From positions 1-14,437 of the forward strand of contig CALCHE010000201.1 in the NCBI GenBank assembly GCA_937901145.1: 14,437 nt of DNA, given 5' to 3'. Under the pieces are notes generated by a model. The model made no database searches and was not told the DNA's origin. It saw only the letters and a list, made by a program, of their open reading frames with translations. This document shows, one piece after another, positions 1-6,768 of the stretch (positions are counted from its first letter, which is position 1; each line of letters opens with the position of its first letter). The DNA is from an uncultured Clostridia bacterium. GTDB taxonomy: Bacteria > Bacillota > Clostridia > Oscillospirales > Acutalibacteraceae. The position numbers and the translations under genes were made by a program.

Positions 1-35
1 CACCTGCACGTATAATAAAGGAGGTTGAAGTCATT

Positions 36-1232
36 ATGACCGAAAACTTTAATGAACAAAAAATCACAAAGGAGACACAGGATCAGGAGCTGTTCTTAGC
101 AGCCGTTGATAGCATTGACGATACAAGTGATAACCCCAATGTTGTTGGTATTGTTGTTGGCATTGCACCAAACGAGATTCAAGTTGACATTGGCAGAAAA
201 TACGCCGGTTTCATCCCTGTTGAAGAATACAGTAATGATCCCACCGCTGATCCCTCAAAGGAACTTAAGATCGGCGACGAGCTCAATCTCATTATCATGA
301 AAACAAATGATAATGAAGGCACCATGAAACTTTCCAAACGTCTTTATGACAGAAGAGCTTCATGGAAAAACATCGTAGCAGCTAAAGAAAACGACGAAGT
401 TCTCGAAGCAGTTGTTTCTGAAGTTGTAAGAGGCGGTGTTATCGTTTATCCCTTAGGCGCAAGAGTATTTATCCCTGCTTCACTTACAGGTCTTGGCAAG
501 GATGAGGATCTTTCTCAGCTTCTCAAGCAGACCGTTAAGTTCAGACTTATCGATCTCGACGAACAGAAGCGACGTGTAGTTGGTTCTGTTCGTGCTGTGC
601 TCAGAGAAGAGCGTAAAGCAGCTACAGAGGCATTCTGGGCTGATATCGCTGAAGGTCAGGAATTCACAGGTACTGTTAAGTCACTCACAAACTACGGTGC
701 TTTCGTAGATCTCGGTGGCGTTGACGGTATGGTACATATTTCCGAGCTTTCATGGAAGAGAATCAAGCATCCTTCCGAAATCGTAAATGTAGGTGATACT
801 GTAAAGGTTTACATCAAAGCTCTTGATGCTGAAAAGAGAAAAATCTCTCTTGGTTATAAGAGAGTTGAAGATAATCCCTGGGAAATCTTCAAGAGAGATT
901 ACGAGGTTGGTTCTGTAGTTGAAGCAACAATTGTAGGTCTCACCACATTCGGTGCATTCGCAAGAATCATCGACGGTGTAGAAGGTCTTATTCACATTTC
1001 TCAGATTGCTAACCGTCACATTGCATCTCCGAAGGAAGTTCTTTCAATTGGCGATGTTGTAACTGTTAAGATTACTGATGTTGATTATGACAAGCATCGT
1101 ATCAGCCTTTCAATCCGTGTTCTTCTTGAACCCGAAGTAGTTGAAGAGGTAGCTGAAGAAGCTACTGAGGAAGCAACTGAGGAAGCAACTGAGGAAGCAA
1201 CTGAAGAAGTGGCAGAAGAAACTGCTGAATAA
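36..1232 (+). CDS. rpsA: 30S ribosomal protein S1-like RNA-binding protein (four S1 domains)
   Basis: 398 residues. Four S1 (OB-fold) domains lie at about residues 36-105, 120-190, 207-276 and 292-363. The last two are the most canonical, with NYGAFVDLGGVDGMVHISELSW and TFGAFARIIDGVEGLIHIS split over the usual beta strands. The family binds single-stranded RNA and helps mRNA reach the 30S subunit. Clostridial four-domain forms are shorter than the six-domain E. coli S1, and whether they are stably ribosome-bound is less certain. The ATG at 36 follows a strong AAAGGAGG at 17-24, and the N-terminal 30 residues are polar and acidic. Residues 370-398 are a low-complexity acidic tail made of four-residue EEAT/EEVA units encoded by a 12-bp tandem repeat. 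The gene stands alone before a terminator. In some clostridia this protein is fused to IspH; here the open frame begins with the S1 part, so no fusion is visible. Confidence 0.9.
   Translation: MTENFNEQKITKETQDQELFLAAVDSIDDTSDNPNVVGIVVGIAPNEIQVDIGRKYAGFIPVEEYSNDPTADPSKELKIGDELNLIIMKTNDNEGTMKLSKRLYDRRASWKNIVAAKENDEVLEAVVSEVVRGGVIVYPLGARVFIPASLTGLGKDEDLSQLLKQTVKFRLIDLDEQKRRVVGSVRAVLREERKAATEAFWADIAEGQEFTGTVKSLTNYGAFVDLGGVDGMVHISELSWKRIKHPSEIVNVGDTVKVYIKALDAEKRKISLGYKRVEDNPWEIFKRDYEVGSVVEATIVGLTTFGAFARIIDGVEGLIHISQIANRHIASPKEVLSIGDVVTVKITDVDYDKHRISLSIRVLLEPEVVEEVAEEATEEATEEATEEATEEVAEETAE
1143..1226 (+). repeat. 12-bp coding tandem repeat, seven units, in S1 C-terminal tail
   Basis: Seven consecutive 12-base units occupy 1143-1226. 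Three central copies (1167-1178, 1179-1190, 1191-1202) are identical, reading GAGGAAGCAACT. The flanking units differ by a few bases and encode EEVA, EEAT or EETA. The unit length is a multiple of three, so copy number can change without breaking the frame. Confidence 0.85.
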
Positions 1233-1245
1233 TTGTGATAATTAA

Positions 1246-1278
1246 GCGGCGCATCATCTGATGTGCCGCTGATTTTTT
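1246..1278 (+). terminator. Intrinsic terminator of the S1 gene
   Basis: A 10-bp GC-rich stem (GCGGCGCATC at 1246-1255 with GATGTGCCGC at 1260-1269, one G-U pair) closes a four-base loop and is followed by TGA and six T residues at 1273-1278. It begins 13 bases after the S1 stop codon. Confidence 0.9.
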
Positions 1279-1286
1279 ATATCGAT

Positions 1287-1322
1287 AAAAAAAGAGCCTG
1301 TCACAAAAAAATGACAAGCTCT
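1287..1322 (-). terminator. Intrinsic terminator of prs
   Basis: Read on the minus strand, an 11-bp stem (1293-1303 with 1312-1322) closes an eight-base T-rich loop. A run of seven T residues follows on that strand, seen as A at 1287-1293 on the plus strand. In the minus-strand RNA the single imperfect position becomes an acceptable G-U pair, whereas in the plus-strand RNA it is a C-A mismatch. This fits use mainly in the prs direction. It starts six bases after the prs stop codon. Confidence 0.85.
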
Positions 1323-1328
1323 CATATT

Positions 1329-2525
1329 TTATTTAAGGTCGTACTTTTCGATGTATTCCTGAATTTTCTGAATGGGATTAAGGAAGGGACTTACAGATCT
1401 GTCGTGGTTAAGAGTGTCGATGATAAGTGCTACATACTTAGACATATCTACTGAATAGTACCAATCCTTCTTAAGAAGCTCAGGTGTCTGATAGATAAGG
1501 TTTGTGGTGAATATCTTATCAAATATTCCTTCTTCGTAAGCTTTATCAAATCTTTCGAGACCTGATGAGAAGAGACCGAAAGAAGAGAATACAAAGATTC
1601 TTTTTGCTTTAAGGCTCTTAAGCTGCTTACAAACATCGATCATTGAGTCGCCGCTTGAAATCATATCGTCTACAACGATAACATCCTTACCCTCTACATT
1701 GTCACCGAGGAATTCGTGTGAAATGATAGGATTTCTGCCGTCAACGATTCGTGTGAAATCTCTTCTTTTATAGAACATACCGAGTTCTACACCGAGAACC
1801 TGAGAATAGTATACGCATCTGCCCATACCGCCTTCGTCAGGAGAAATCATCATTGTGTTTTCGGGCTTGAATTTAATATCGTTATTGAGACTCTTTGCGA
1901 TGGCTTTAATCATCTGGTAAGTGGGGGATACACTTTCAAATCCAATTCTGATTGAGTTCTGAACTCTGGGATCGTGTGCGTCAAAGGTGATGATATTGCT
2001 TACGCCCATATTTTCGAGCTCCTGAAGAGCAAGTGCACAGTCGAGAGATTCTCTGGCTGAACGTCTGTGCTGTCTGCCTTCATAAAGCATAGGCATAATA
2101 ACAGTAATTCTCTTTGCCTTGCCTGCGCAGGCTGATATTACTCTCTTAAGATCGGCGAAATGGTCATCAGGACTCATAGGAACCATAAGAGGATCGCCGT
2201 TAGCATCCTTAAGGTCGTACATCTTATATTTAACGCTGTAGTTGAAGCAATCAGTTATGATGAAAAGGTCATAACCGCGGATAGACTCGTTGATAACACC
2301 TTTACCTTCACCGGTGGAGAAACGAGGAAAAACTGCATCGATAATGTAAGAGTCTCTGTGATAACCTTTGAGATGAAGATTTTCATCATCTTGCTTGAAC
2401 TTAGCACGGCACTCTAAAATCTGATCGCTTACTTTCTTTGCGAGTTCTTCGCAACCTCTCATAGCGATAATACCGAGACGCCCCTGCGGGATTGTATCAA
2501 GGTATTCAATTAACGAATTGGACAT
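1329..2525 (-). CDS. prs: Ribose-phosphate pyrophosphokinase (PRPP synthase), long form
   Basis: The family makes 5-phosphoribosyl-1-diphosphate from ribose-5-phosphate and ATP for purine, pyrimidine, His, Trp and NAD synthesis in the cytosol. Seen in the 398 residues: the PRPP/ribose-phosphate loop DVIVVDDMISSGDSM at 281-295; a catalytic flexible-loop-like KRRDF at 253-257; an ATP-site segment YEGRQHRRSARES at 148-160, in place of the usual YxRQDR; and FDAHDPR at 181-187, in place of the usual VDLH. The protein is about 80 residues longer than the usual 310-320. The extra length is spread over an N-terminal segment (about 30-60), insertions, and a C-terminal extension after about 345. Such long variants are known in clostridia and are annotated as PRPP synthases. 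The ATG at 2525 is preceded by GGGGGT. The gene is monocistronic, with its own promoter and terminator. A diverged PRPP-synthase-like activity remains possible. Confidence 0.85.
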   Translation of the reverse strand: MSNSLIEYLDTIPQGRLGIIAMRGCEELAKKVSDQILECRAKFKQDDENLHLKGYHRDSYIIDAVFPRFSTGEGKGVINESIRGYDLFIITDCFNYSVKYKMYDLKDANGDPLMVPMSPDDHFADLKRVISACAGKAKRITVIMPMLYEGRQHRRSARESLDCALALQELENMGVSNIITFDAHDPRVQNSIRIGFESVSPTYQMIKAIAKSLNNDIKFKPENTMMISPDEGGMGRCVYYSQVLGVELGMFYKRRDFTRIVDGRNPIISHEFLGDNVEGKDVIVVDDMISSGDSMIDVCKQLKSLKAKRIFVFSSFGLFSSGLERFDKAYEEGIFDKIFTTNLIYQTPELLKKDWYYSVDMSKYVALIIDTLNHDRSVSPFLNPIQKIQEYIEKYDLK

Positions 2526-2571
2526 TTTAATTTACCCCCATATTTTACATCTTAATCAGACATACGTCTTT

Positions 2572-2601
2572 ATTATATATTTTACTTTTTTTCTTATACA
2601 A
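2572..2601 (-). promoter_or_regulatory. Putative sigma-A promoter of prs
   Basis: On the minus strand, TTGTAT (2596-2601) and a perfect TATAAT (2572-2577) are separated by 18 bases, about 47 bases upstream of the prs start codon. The surrounding 172-base gap (2526-2697) is very AT-rich. It holds no other element I can support and no convincing terminator for the mscS gene behind it. Confidence 0.6.
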
Positions 2602-2697
2602 TTCAAGAGCTTTATGCAAAAATCGACATAGAATTATGTTAAAGATTTATCTTATCTTTTGTGCAAAATAACAAGTGTAGCACAGCATATAGTAAAA

Positions 2698-3630
2698 TCA
2701 TTTGTTTACGATATGAACGTCAACCTGATTATAGGGAATGCATATTCCGTTTTTATCAAAGGCTATTTTTACATTTTCCTGCATAGAGAAGTAAACATCC
2801 CAATAATCTGTGCCTGCACACCATATTCTTGCTACCAGACAAATAGAGCTTGCTTCGTGTGAGTTTACATATACCTCAGGGGCAGGTTCAGTATGAATTT
2901 TATCGTTATCTCTGATTACATCAAGAATAACATTTCTCGCCTTCTGTATATCATCGGCATAACCGATAGAAAACATAAGATCAACGCGTCTGGTGTTTTC
3001 AGCTGAATAATTGATAATGTGATTTGTGGTGATATGTGAATTAGGTATAATGATCTTTTTGTTATCGACTGTTTTAATTACAGTGTTCATAAATCGAATA
3101 TCTGCTACAGAGCCTGAAACACCATTCAGCTCAACGAAATCACCGTTTTTAAAAGGGTGATTGATAAGTATCTGTATTCCGCTGGCAAACTGAGCGACAC
3201 TGTCCTGTAAACCGATACCTGCTGCAAGACCGGCACCGCCGAGGGCTACAAATATGGAATTGACATCATAAAACATAGACACGGCAAAAAGAATAAAGAT
3301 AAACTTTATACTTGCTGAAATGAAACGGCAGATAAAATTATAAACAGAGGCATCGACATGGTGAGCGCTGAGTGCTTTTGCAATAATTTTTGATGTGAAT
3401 TTTGCAAGTAAAAAACCGACAACAATCAAAAGCACGGCTACTATTATCGAGGGGATGGCTGATATAAGCTTGTTGACGATATCCCATTTTTCCCACATAG
3501 AGCTGATGTTATTTACAGCCTCTGAGGCATCGACAAACTGTCCGTTTTCATCAAGTAGAGGGTTGTAAAGAGTTGTTGGTTCACCTGCAGTTGTTGCTGT
3601 TAAAAATAATGATGATAAAAAGTTTTTCAT
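2698..3630 (-). CDS. mscS: MscS-family small-conductance mechanosensitive channel
   Basis: 310 residues from the start chosen here. The family forms homoheptameric membrane channels that open under membrane tension to release solutes on hypo-osmotic shock. Three hydrophobic segments lie at about residues 57-79, 98-120 and 126-155. The third is the pore-lining type: Gly/Ala-rich GGAGLAAGIG followed by LQDSVAQFASG. The cytoplasmic beta domain follows, with the typical DFVELNGVSGSV and IIIPNSHI signatures, then an alpha/beta C-terminal part to residue 310. This matches the three-helix E. coli MscS layout, with a polar N-terminal leader of about 50 residues. The start at 3630 has GGAGGA seven bases upstream; the frame stays open 17 codons further upstream to 3681, but that ATG would lie upstream of the proposed -10. 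It diverges from the zur-type operon. Confidence 0.9.
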   Translation of the reverse strand: MKNFLSSLFLTATTAGEPTTLYNPLLDENGQFVDASEAVNNISSMWEKWDIVNKLISAIPSIIVAVLLIVVGFLLAKFTSKIIAKALSAHHVDASVYNFICRFISASIKFIFILFAVSMFYDVNSIFVALGGAGLAAGIGLQDSVAQFASGIQILINHPFKNGDFVELNGVSGSVADIRFMNTVIKTVDNKKIIIPNSHITTNHIINYSAENTRRVDLMFSIGYADDIQKARNVILDVIRDNDKIHTEPAPEVYVNSHEASSICLVARIWCAGTDYWDVYFSMQENVKIAFDKNGICIPYNQVDVHIVNK

Positions 3631-3652
3631 AAATTCATCCTCCTTTATATTC

Positions 3653-3681
3653 ATAATAGCATAAATAATATCATATTTCAA
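3653..3681 (-). promoter_or_regulatory. Putative sigma-A promoter of the mscS gene
   Basis: Minus-strand TTGAAA (3676-3681) and TATTAT (3653-3658) are spaced by 17 bases. Initiation would fall just upstream of the GGAGGA ribosome binding site, giving a very short leader and supporting the start codon at 3630. The -35 hexamer lies in a TTTCAATTTC sequence that recurs in the neighbouring operator. Confidence 0.55.
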
Positions 3682-3698
3682 TTTCTTATATTAAATTA

Positions 3699-3727
3699 TT
3701 GACAAACGAATCAAAAAGCAATATAAT
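3699..3727 (+). promoter_or_regulatory. Consensus sigma-A promoter of the metal-uptake operon
   Basis: Perfect TTGACA (3699-3704) and perfect TATAAT (3722-3727) are separated by the ideal 17 bases. Initiation is expected near 3734, inside the symmetric operator that follows. A full-consensus promoter with an overlapping operator is typical of a system controlled mainly by repression. Confidence 0.85.
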
Positions 3728-3729
3728 TT

Positions 3730-3754
3730 GAAAATGAATTTCAATTTCATTTTC
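3730..3754 (+). promoter_or_regulatory. Palindromic operator, probable Fur/Zur-family binding site
   Basis: GAAAATGAA (3730-3738) and its exact inverse TTCATTTTC (3746-3754) flank seven bases. A second, nested inverted repeat, TTGAAA (3728-3733) with TTTCAA (3739-3744), overlaps it. The site begins three bases after the -10 box and covers the expected start of transcription, so a bound repressor would block initiation. The A/T-rich symmetric character is Fur-superfamily-like, but it does not copy the E. coli Fur or B. subtilis Zur consensus. Assignment to the adjacent regulator is inference from position. Confidence 0.65.
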
Positions 3755-3770
3755 GCTTTGAGGTGGTTTT

Positions 3771-4175
3771 ATGAATATTACATATAACACTAAACAGAAA
3801 AAATTCATTGTGGATTTTTTGAAAGAGAACACAGGTAAACAGTTTACCTGCGAAGAAATATCTGCCAAACTTAAAACAAACGGTACACCTGTGGGGAAAA
3901 CTACCGTTTACAGGTATGTAGAGAAATTGGTTGCAGAAGGTAAGGCAAGAAAAATCACTGATGGAATAAGTAAAAGCGCTATGTTTCAGTATATTGACGA
4001 GAATATGGATTGTCAGAGTCATATGCATCTGAAATGTCTCAAATGTGGTGACTTCGTACATTTGGGTTGTGATTACCTAAGTGATGTTAACAAACACATA
4101 TATGAGCATCACCGTTTTAGAATAGATAATTCAAAAACAATTCTTTTTGGCTTGTGTGAGAAATGTTCGGATTAA
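3771..4175 (+). CDS. zur: Fur-family metalloregulator, probably zinc-responsive (Zur)
   Basis: 134 residues, the usual size for the family. An N-terminal winged helix lies at about 5-75, with the recognition-helix region VGKTTVYRYVEKLVAEG (about 41-57). The C-terminal dimerisation and metal-binding part carries H84, H86, C89-x2-C92, H97, C100, H109, H113, H114 and C129-x2-C132. The two CxxC pairs form the structural zinc site known in Fur/Zur/PerR proteins, and the His residues supply the sensory site. It sits first in an operon with a metal ABC transporter whose binding protein has a His-rich loop, which favours zinc over iron or peroxide sensing. Mn-responsive Mur or PerR cannot be excluded. 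The operator at its own promoter suggests autorepression. A GAGGTGG ribosome binding site precedes the ATG by four bases. Confidence 0.8.
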   Translation: MNITYNTKQKKFIVDFLKENTGKQFTCEEISAKLKTNGTPVGKTTVYRYVEKLVAEGKARKITDGISKSAMFQYIDENMDCQSHMHLKCLKCGDFVHLGCDYLSDVNKHIYEHHRFRIDNSKTILFGLCEKCSD

Positions 4176-4191
4176 ATGAGAGGATAATGTT

Positions 4192-4899
4192 ATGTCGTTA
4201 ATAAGCTGTAAAAATGTGTATCTCAGTTATGAGAATGTCAGTGTTATAGAAAATCTTGATTTCACGGTAGAAGAAGGAGATTATCTCTGTATCGTCGGTG
4301 AAAACGGAAGTGGTAAGAGTACCCTCATCAAATCTATACTCGGTCTGAAGGAGACTGCCCGTGGACATTTACATATGGGTGACGGACTCAATCAGAAGGA
4401 AATAGGATATCTTCCTCAGCAGACAACTGCACAGAAGGATTTTCCCGCAAGTGTATATGAGGTTGTTTTATCCGGATGCATTTCCCGAAAAAAGAGAAGG
4501 TTTTTCTTCACGTCCAAAGAAAAAAACGTTGCAGTCGAAAATATGAAAAAGCTCGATATATTAAACCTGAAAAAAAGGTGTTACCGTGAGCTTTCGGGAG
4601 GACAGCAGCAGCGTGTGCTTCTGGCAAGGGCTCTCTGTGCAGGAAAAAAGATGCTTCTGCTTGATGAACCCGTAACAGGTCTTGATCCGATAGTTACTAT
4701 GGAACTCTACAGCATCATAAACAAAATAAATAAAGAGCTTGGTGTCACCATCATTATGGTTTCTCACGATTTACATGCCGCTGTGGCTAATGCTGATCAC
4801 ATACTTCATCTGAATAAAACCGATAGCTTTTTCGGTACTGTACAGGAGTATCAGAAGTCTGAAATTTTCAAAAAATTCGGAGGTGAAGAGAAAATATGA
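4192..4899 (+). CDS. znuC: Zinc/manganese ABC transporter ATP-binding protein (ZnuC-like)
   Basis: 235 residues, normal for the family. It hydrolyses ATP on the cytoplasmic face to power metal import. Motifs in order: Walker A GENGSGKST (36-44), Q-loop LPQQ (74-77), ABC signature LSGGQQQR (134-141), Walker B MLLLDEP (154-160), D-loop GLDP (163-166) and switch His in MVSHD (H192). The sequence resembles the ZnuC/MntB/TroB subfamily, including the short C-terminal region after the switch His. It starts 16 bases after the regulator's stop. Its own stop overlaps the permease start in ATGA, which suggests translational coupling and one-to-one production with the membrane partner. Confidence 0.92.
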   Translation: MSLISCKNVYLSYENVSVIENLDFTVEEGDYLCIVGENGSGKSTLIKSILGLKETARGHLHMGDGLNQKEIGYLPQQTTAQKDFPASVYEVVLSGCISRKKRRFFFTSKEKNVAVENMKKLDILNLKKRCYRELSGGQQQRVLLARALCAGKKMLLLDEPVTGLDPIVTMELYSIINKINKELGVTIIMVSHDLHAAVANADHILHLNKTDSFFGTVQEYQKSEIFKKFGGEEKI

Positions 4900-6674
4900 T
4901 CGATGCACTTAGTTTGATTTTCAGTCATGATTTTCTTGTCCGAGCCCTGATTGTCGGATGTCTTATTTCTCTTTGTTCGGCTTTGCTTGGTGTCAGTCTT
5001 GTTCTGAAAAGATTTTCTATGATAGGCGATGGACTTTCACATGTAGGGTTCGGAGCTATGGCTATAGCTTGTGCTGCAAACATTGCACCGCTTTATTTTG
5101 CGTTGCCTATAGTCGTCTGTGCTGCTTTTTTACTTCTGAGAATGAGTGAAAAAGGTAAGATCAAGGGTGATGCGGCTATAGCATTGATTTCTACCGGTGC
5201 TCTCGCTGTAGGTGTTATGGCGACATCCGTGACAACAGGTATGAACATAGATATTTATAATTATATGTTCGGAAGTATTCTGACAATGTCACGGAGTGAT
5301 GTTACCGTCAGTACCATATTGTCTTCTGTTGTAATAATTCTTTTTATTGTTTTCTATAATGAGATTTTTTCTGTTACTTTCGATGAAAGCTTTTCAAAGG
5401 CTACAGGAACCAATACATCTCTTTACAATATGCTTATTGCAGGTCTTACTGCTGTGACAATAGTAATAGGGATGCGTATGATGGGCGCTTTGCTCATATC
5501 TTCTCTTATCATTTTTCCTACAGTTACCTCGATGAGAGTGTGTAAAAGCTTCAGAAGTGTAATCTTTTCAAGTGTATTAGTCTCGATTTTCTGCTTTATT
5601 TCAGGTTTAATAATTTCAGTTAAATTCGAAACACCGACAGGTGCCTCTGTGGTTTGTTTCAATATATTTGTTTTTGCAGCTTTATCTGCTGTTAAATTCA
5701 TAGGTTGCAGTCGTATCTTCGTTAAAAACGGAACAAATAAGATATTTTCAGCAATTACAGTATTTTTCTTCGTGCTAATTTATTTGGTTACAATGTTTAC
5801 GGGAAGTGTTTCTGTAGCTGAAAAAAATAATAAAGTCACAGTTGTGACTACAGCATTTGCGCAGTATGATTTTGCGAGAAATATTATAGGTGATAAAGGT
5901 GAAGTGATTATGCTTCTGACTCCCGGTGAAGAGAGTCATACCTATGAGCCGACCCCTTCGGATATACTGAAAATTAAAGAGTGCGATCTTTTTGTCTACG
6001 GAGGCGGTGAATCTGAGAAATGGGTTGACAGCATTCTCGGTTCTTTTGACAGGGAAATTGCCACAGTAAAGATGATGGATGCTGTGTCCGGTTTATATGA
6101 GCAAGAGCATACTGACGATCATAATCACGATCACTCAGAAGAAAGTGAATATGATGAGCATGTATGGACATCACCCTTGAACGCAATAAAAATCACAAAT
6201 AAAATTTCTGAGTCGCTTATTGAAATCGATGGTGAGAATGCTGAGTATTACCGTGAAAAAACTGAGAAATTTACTTACGAGCTGAAAAAACTCGATAAAG
6301 CTTTTGAAAATACTCTTTCGGTTACAGAAAAAGAATATATAATCATCGGTGACAGGTTTCCTTTGAGGTATCTTACCGAACGGTATAATATTGAGTACTA
6401 TTCAGCTTTTCCGGGATGCTCGGCTCAGGCGGAGGCTAACCCTGCCACGATAGCAGATCTGATTGATAAGGTTAAATCTGAAAACATCCCTGCCGTATTC
6501 AAAATCGACCTAAGCAACGGCAAGATTGCAGATTCTATCGCTGAAGGAACAGAAGCTCAGGTAAGAACTTTGTACTCCTGTCATATAGTTTCAGCTGAAG
6601 ATTATGAAAAAGGTGAGGGTTATATAAGCCTTATGGAAAAAAATCTCGAAAATTTAGCATTTGCTCTGAAATGA
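4896..6674 (+). CDS. Fused metal ABC permease and substrate-binding protein (ZnuB-ZnuA type)
   Basis: 592 residues in one uninterrupted frame. Residues 1-275 are an ABC-3 family permease: about eight hydrophobic segments, with the family motifs GDGLSHVGFGAMA (44-56) and MMGALLISSLIIFPT (195-209). A further hydrophobic helix at 284-302 leads into a cluster A-I (TroA/ZnuA) binding protein at 313-592. It has no lipobox Cys, so this helix should tether the receptor outside the membrane. Recognised receptor features: GEESHTYEPTPSD with ligand H348, a His/Asp-rich loop at 405-415, and DEHVWTSP with ligand H422. At the usual third ligand site the chain reads GDRFPLRYL (D486) rather than HxxF, and the fourth region reads YSCHIVS (C562, H563). 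I recall a similar DRFP variant from gut Firmicutes receptors. Zinc is favoured by the His-rich loop, but Mn is possible. With the ATPase and regulator it makes a complete importer. Confidence 0.88.
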   Translation: MIDALSLIFSHDFLVRALIVGCLISLCSALLGVSLVLKRFSMIGDGLSHVGFGAMAIACAANIAPLYFALPIVVCAAFLLLRMSEKGKIKGDAAIALISTGALAVGVMATSVTTGMNIDIYNYMFGSILTMSRSDVTVSTILSSVVIILFIVFYNEIFSVTFDESFSKATGTNTSLYNMLIAGLTAVTIVIGMRMMGALLISSLIIFPTVTSMRVCKSFRSVIFSSVLVSIFCFISGLIISVKFETPTGASVVCFNIFVFAALSAVKFIGCSRIFVKNGTNKIFSAITVFFFVLIYLVTMFTGSVSVAEKNNKVTVVTTAFAQYDFARNIIGDKGEVIMLLTPGEESHTYEPTPSDILKIKECDLFVYGGGESEKWVDSILGSFDREIATVKMMDAVSGLYEQEHTDDHNHDHSEESEYDEHVWTSPLNAIKITNKISESLIEIDGENAEYYREKTEKFTYELKKLDKAFENTLSVTEKEYIIIGDRFPLRYLTERYNIEYYSAFPGCSAQAEANPATIADLIDKVKSENIPAVFKIDLSNGKIADSIAEGTEAQVRTLYSCHIVSAEDYEKGEGYISLMEKNLENLAFALK

Positions 6675-6701
6675 GTAAAGAAAAAATTCAAAGATTATTT
6701 G

Positions 6702-6730
6702 TTGATTTAAATTGAAGGTTGTTGTATAAT
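6702..6730 (+). promoter_or_regulatory. Putative sigma-A promoter of lon
   Basis: TTGATT (6702-6707) and perfect TATAAT (6725-6730) are spaced by 17 bases, 38 bases upstream of the lon start. The -10 box is flanked by GTTG and CAAC. I see no CIRCE element and no CtsR-type heptad direct repeat, so heat-shock control by HrcA or CtsR is not supported by sequence. No terminator separates this promoter from the upstream transporter operon, so some read-through is possible. Confidence 0.7.
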
Positions 6731-6768
6731 CAACTGAATAATTCGAATAAACCAAAGGAATTGATTAA

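Noticed and set aside
1..15. Possible tail of an upstream gene (four codons then TAA)
   Set aside because: Four codons are too few to support a gene call.
11..16. TATAAT just before the S1 gene
   Set aside because: It lies immediately next to the AAAGGAGG ribosome binding site, so a transcript starting from it would lack that site. The -35 would lie at or beyond the window edge. It may be the stop region of an upstream frame (GTA TAA TAA).
2626..2639. Small hairpin ACATA/TATGT as a terminator for mscS
   Set aside because: The stem is only five A/T-rich pairs and the T run is offset by three bases, so it is too weak to support.
3747..4061. Leftward 104-codon open frame over the Fur-family gene
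   Set aside because: It is antisense to a clear Fur-family protein, and its apparent Cys/His content mirrors the opposite strand.
6721..6734. GTTG-TATAAT-CAAC palindrome around the lon -10 box
   Set aside because: The arms are four bases only, which is easily chance. It does not match CIRCE, CtsR or another known operator.
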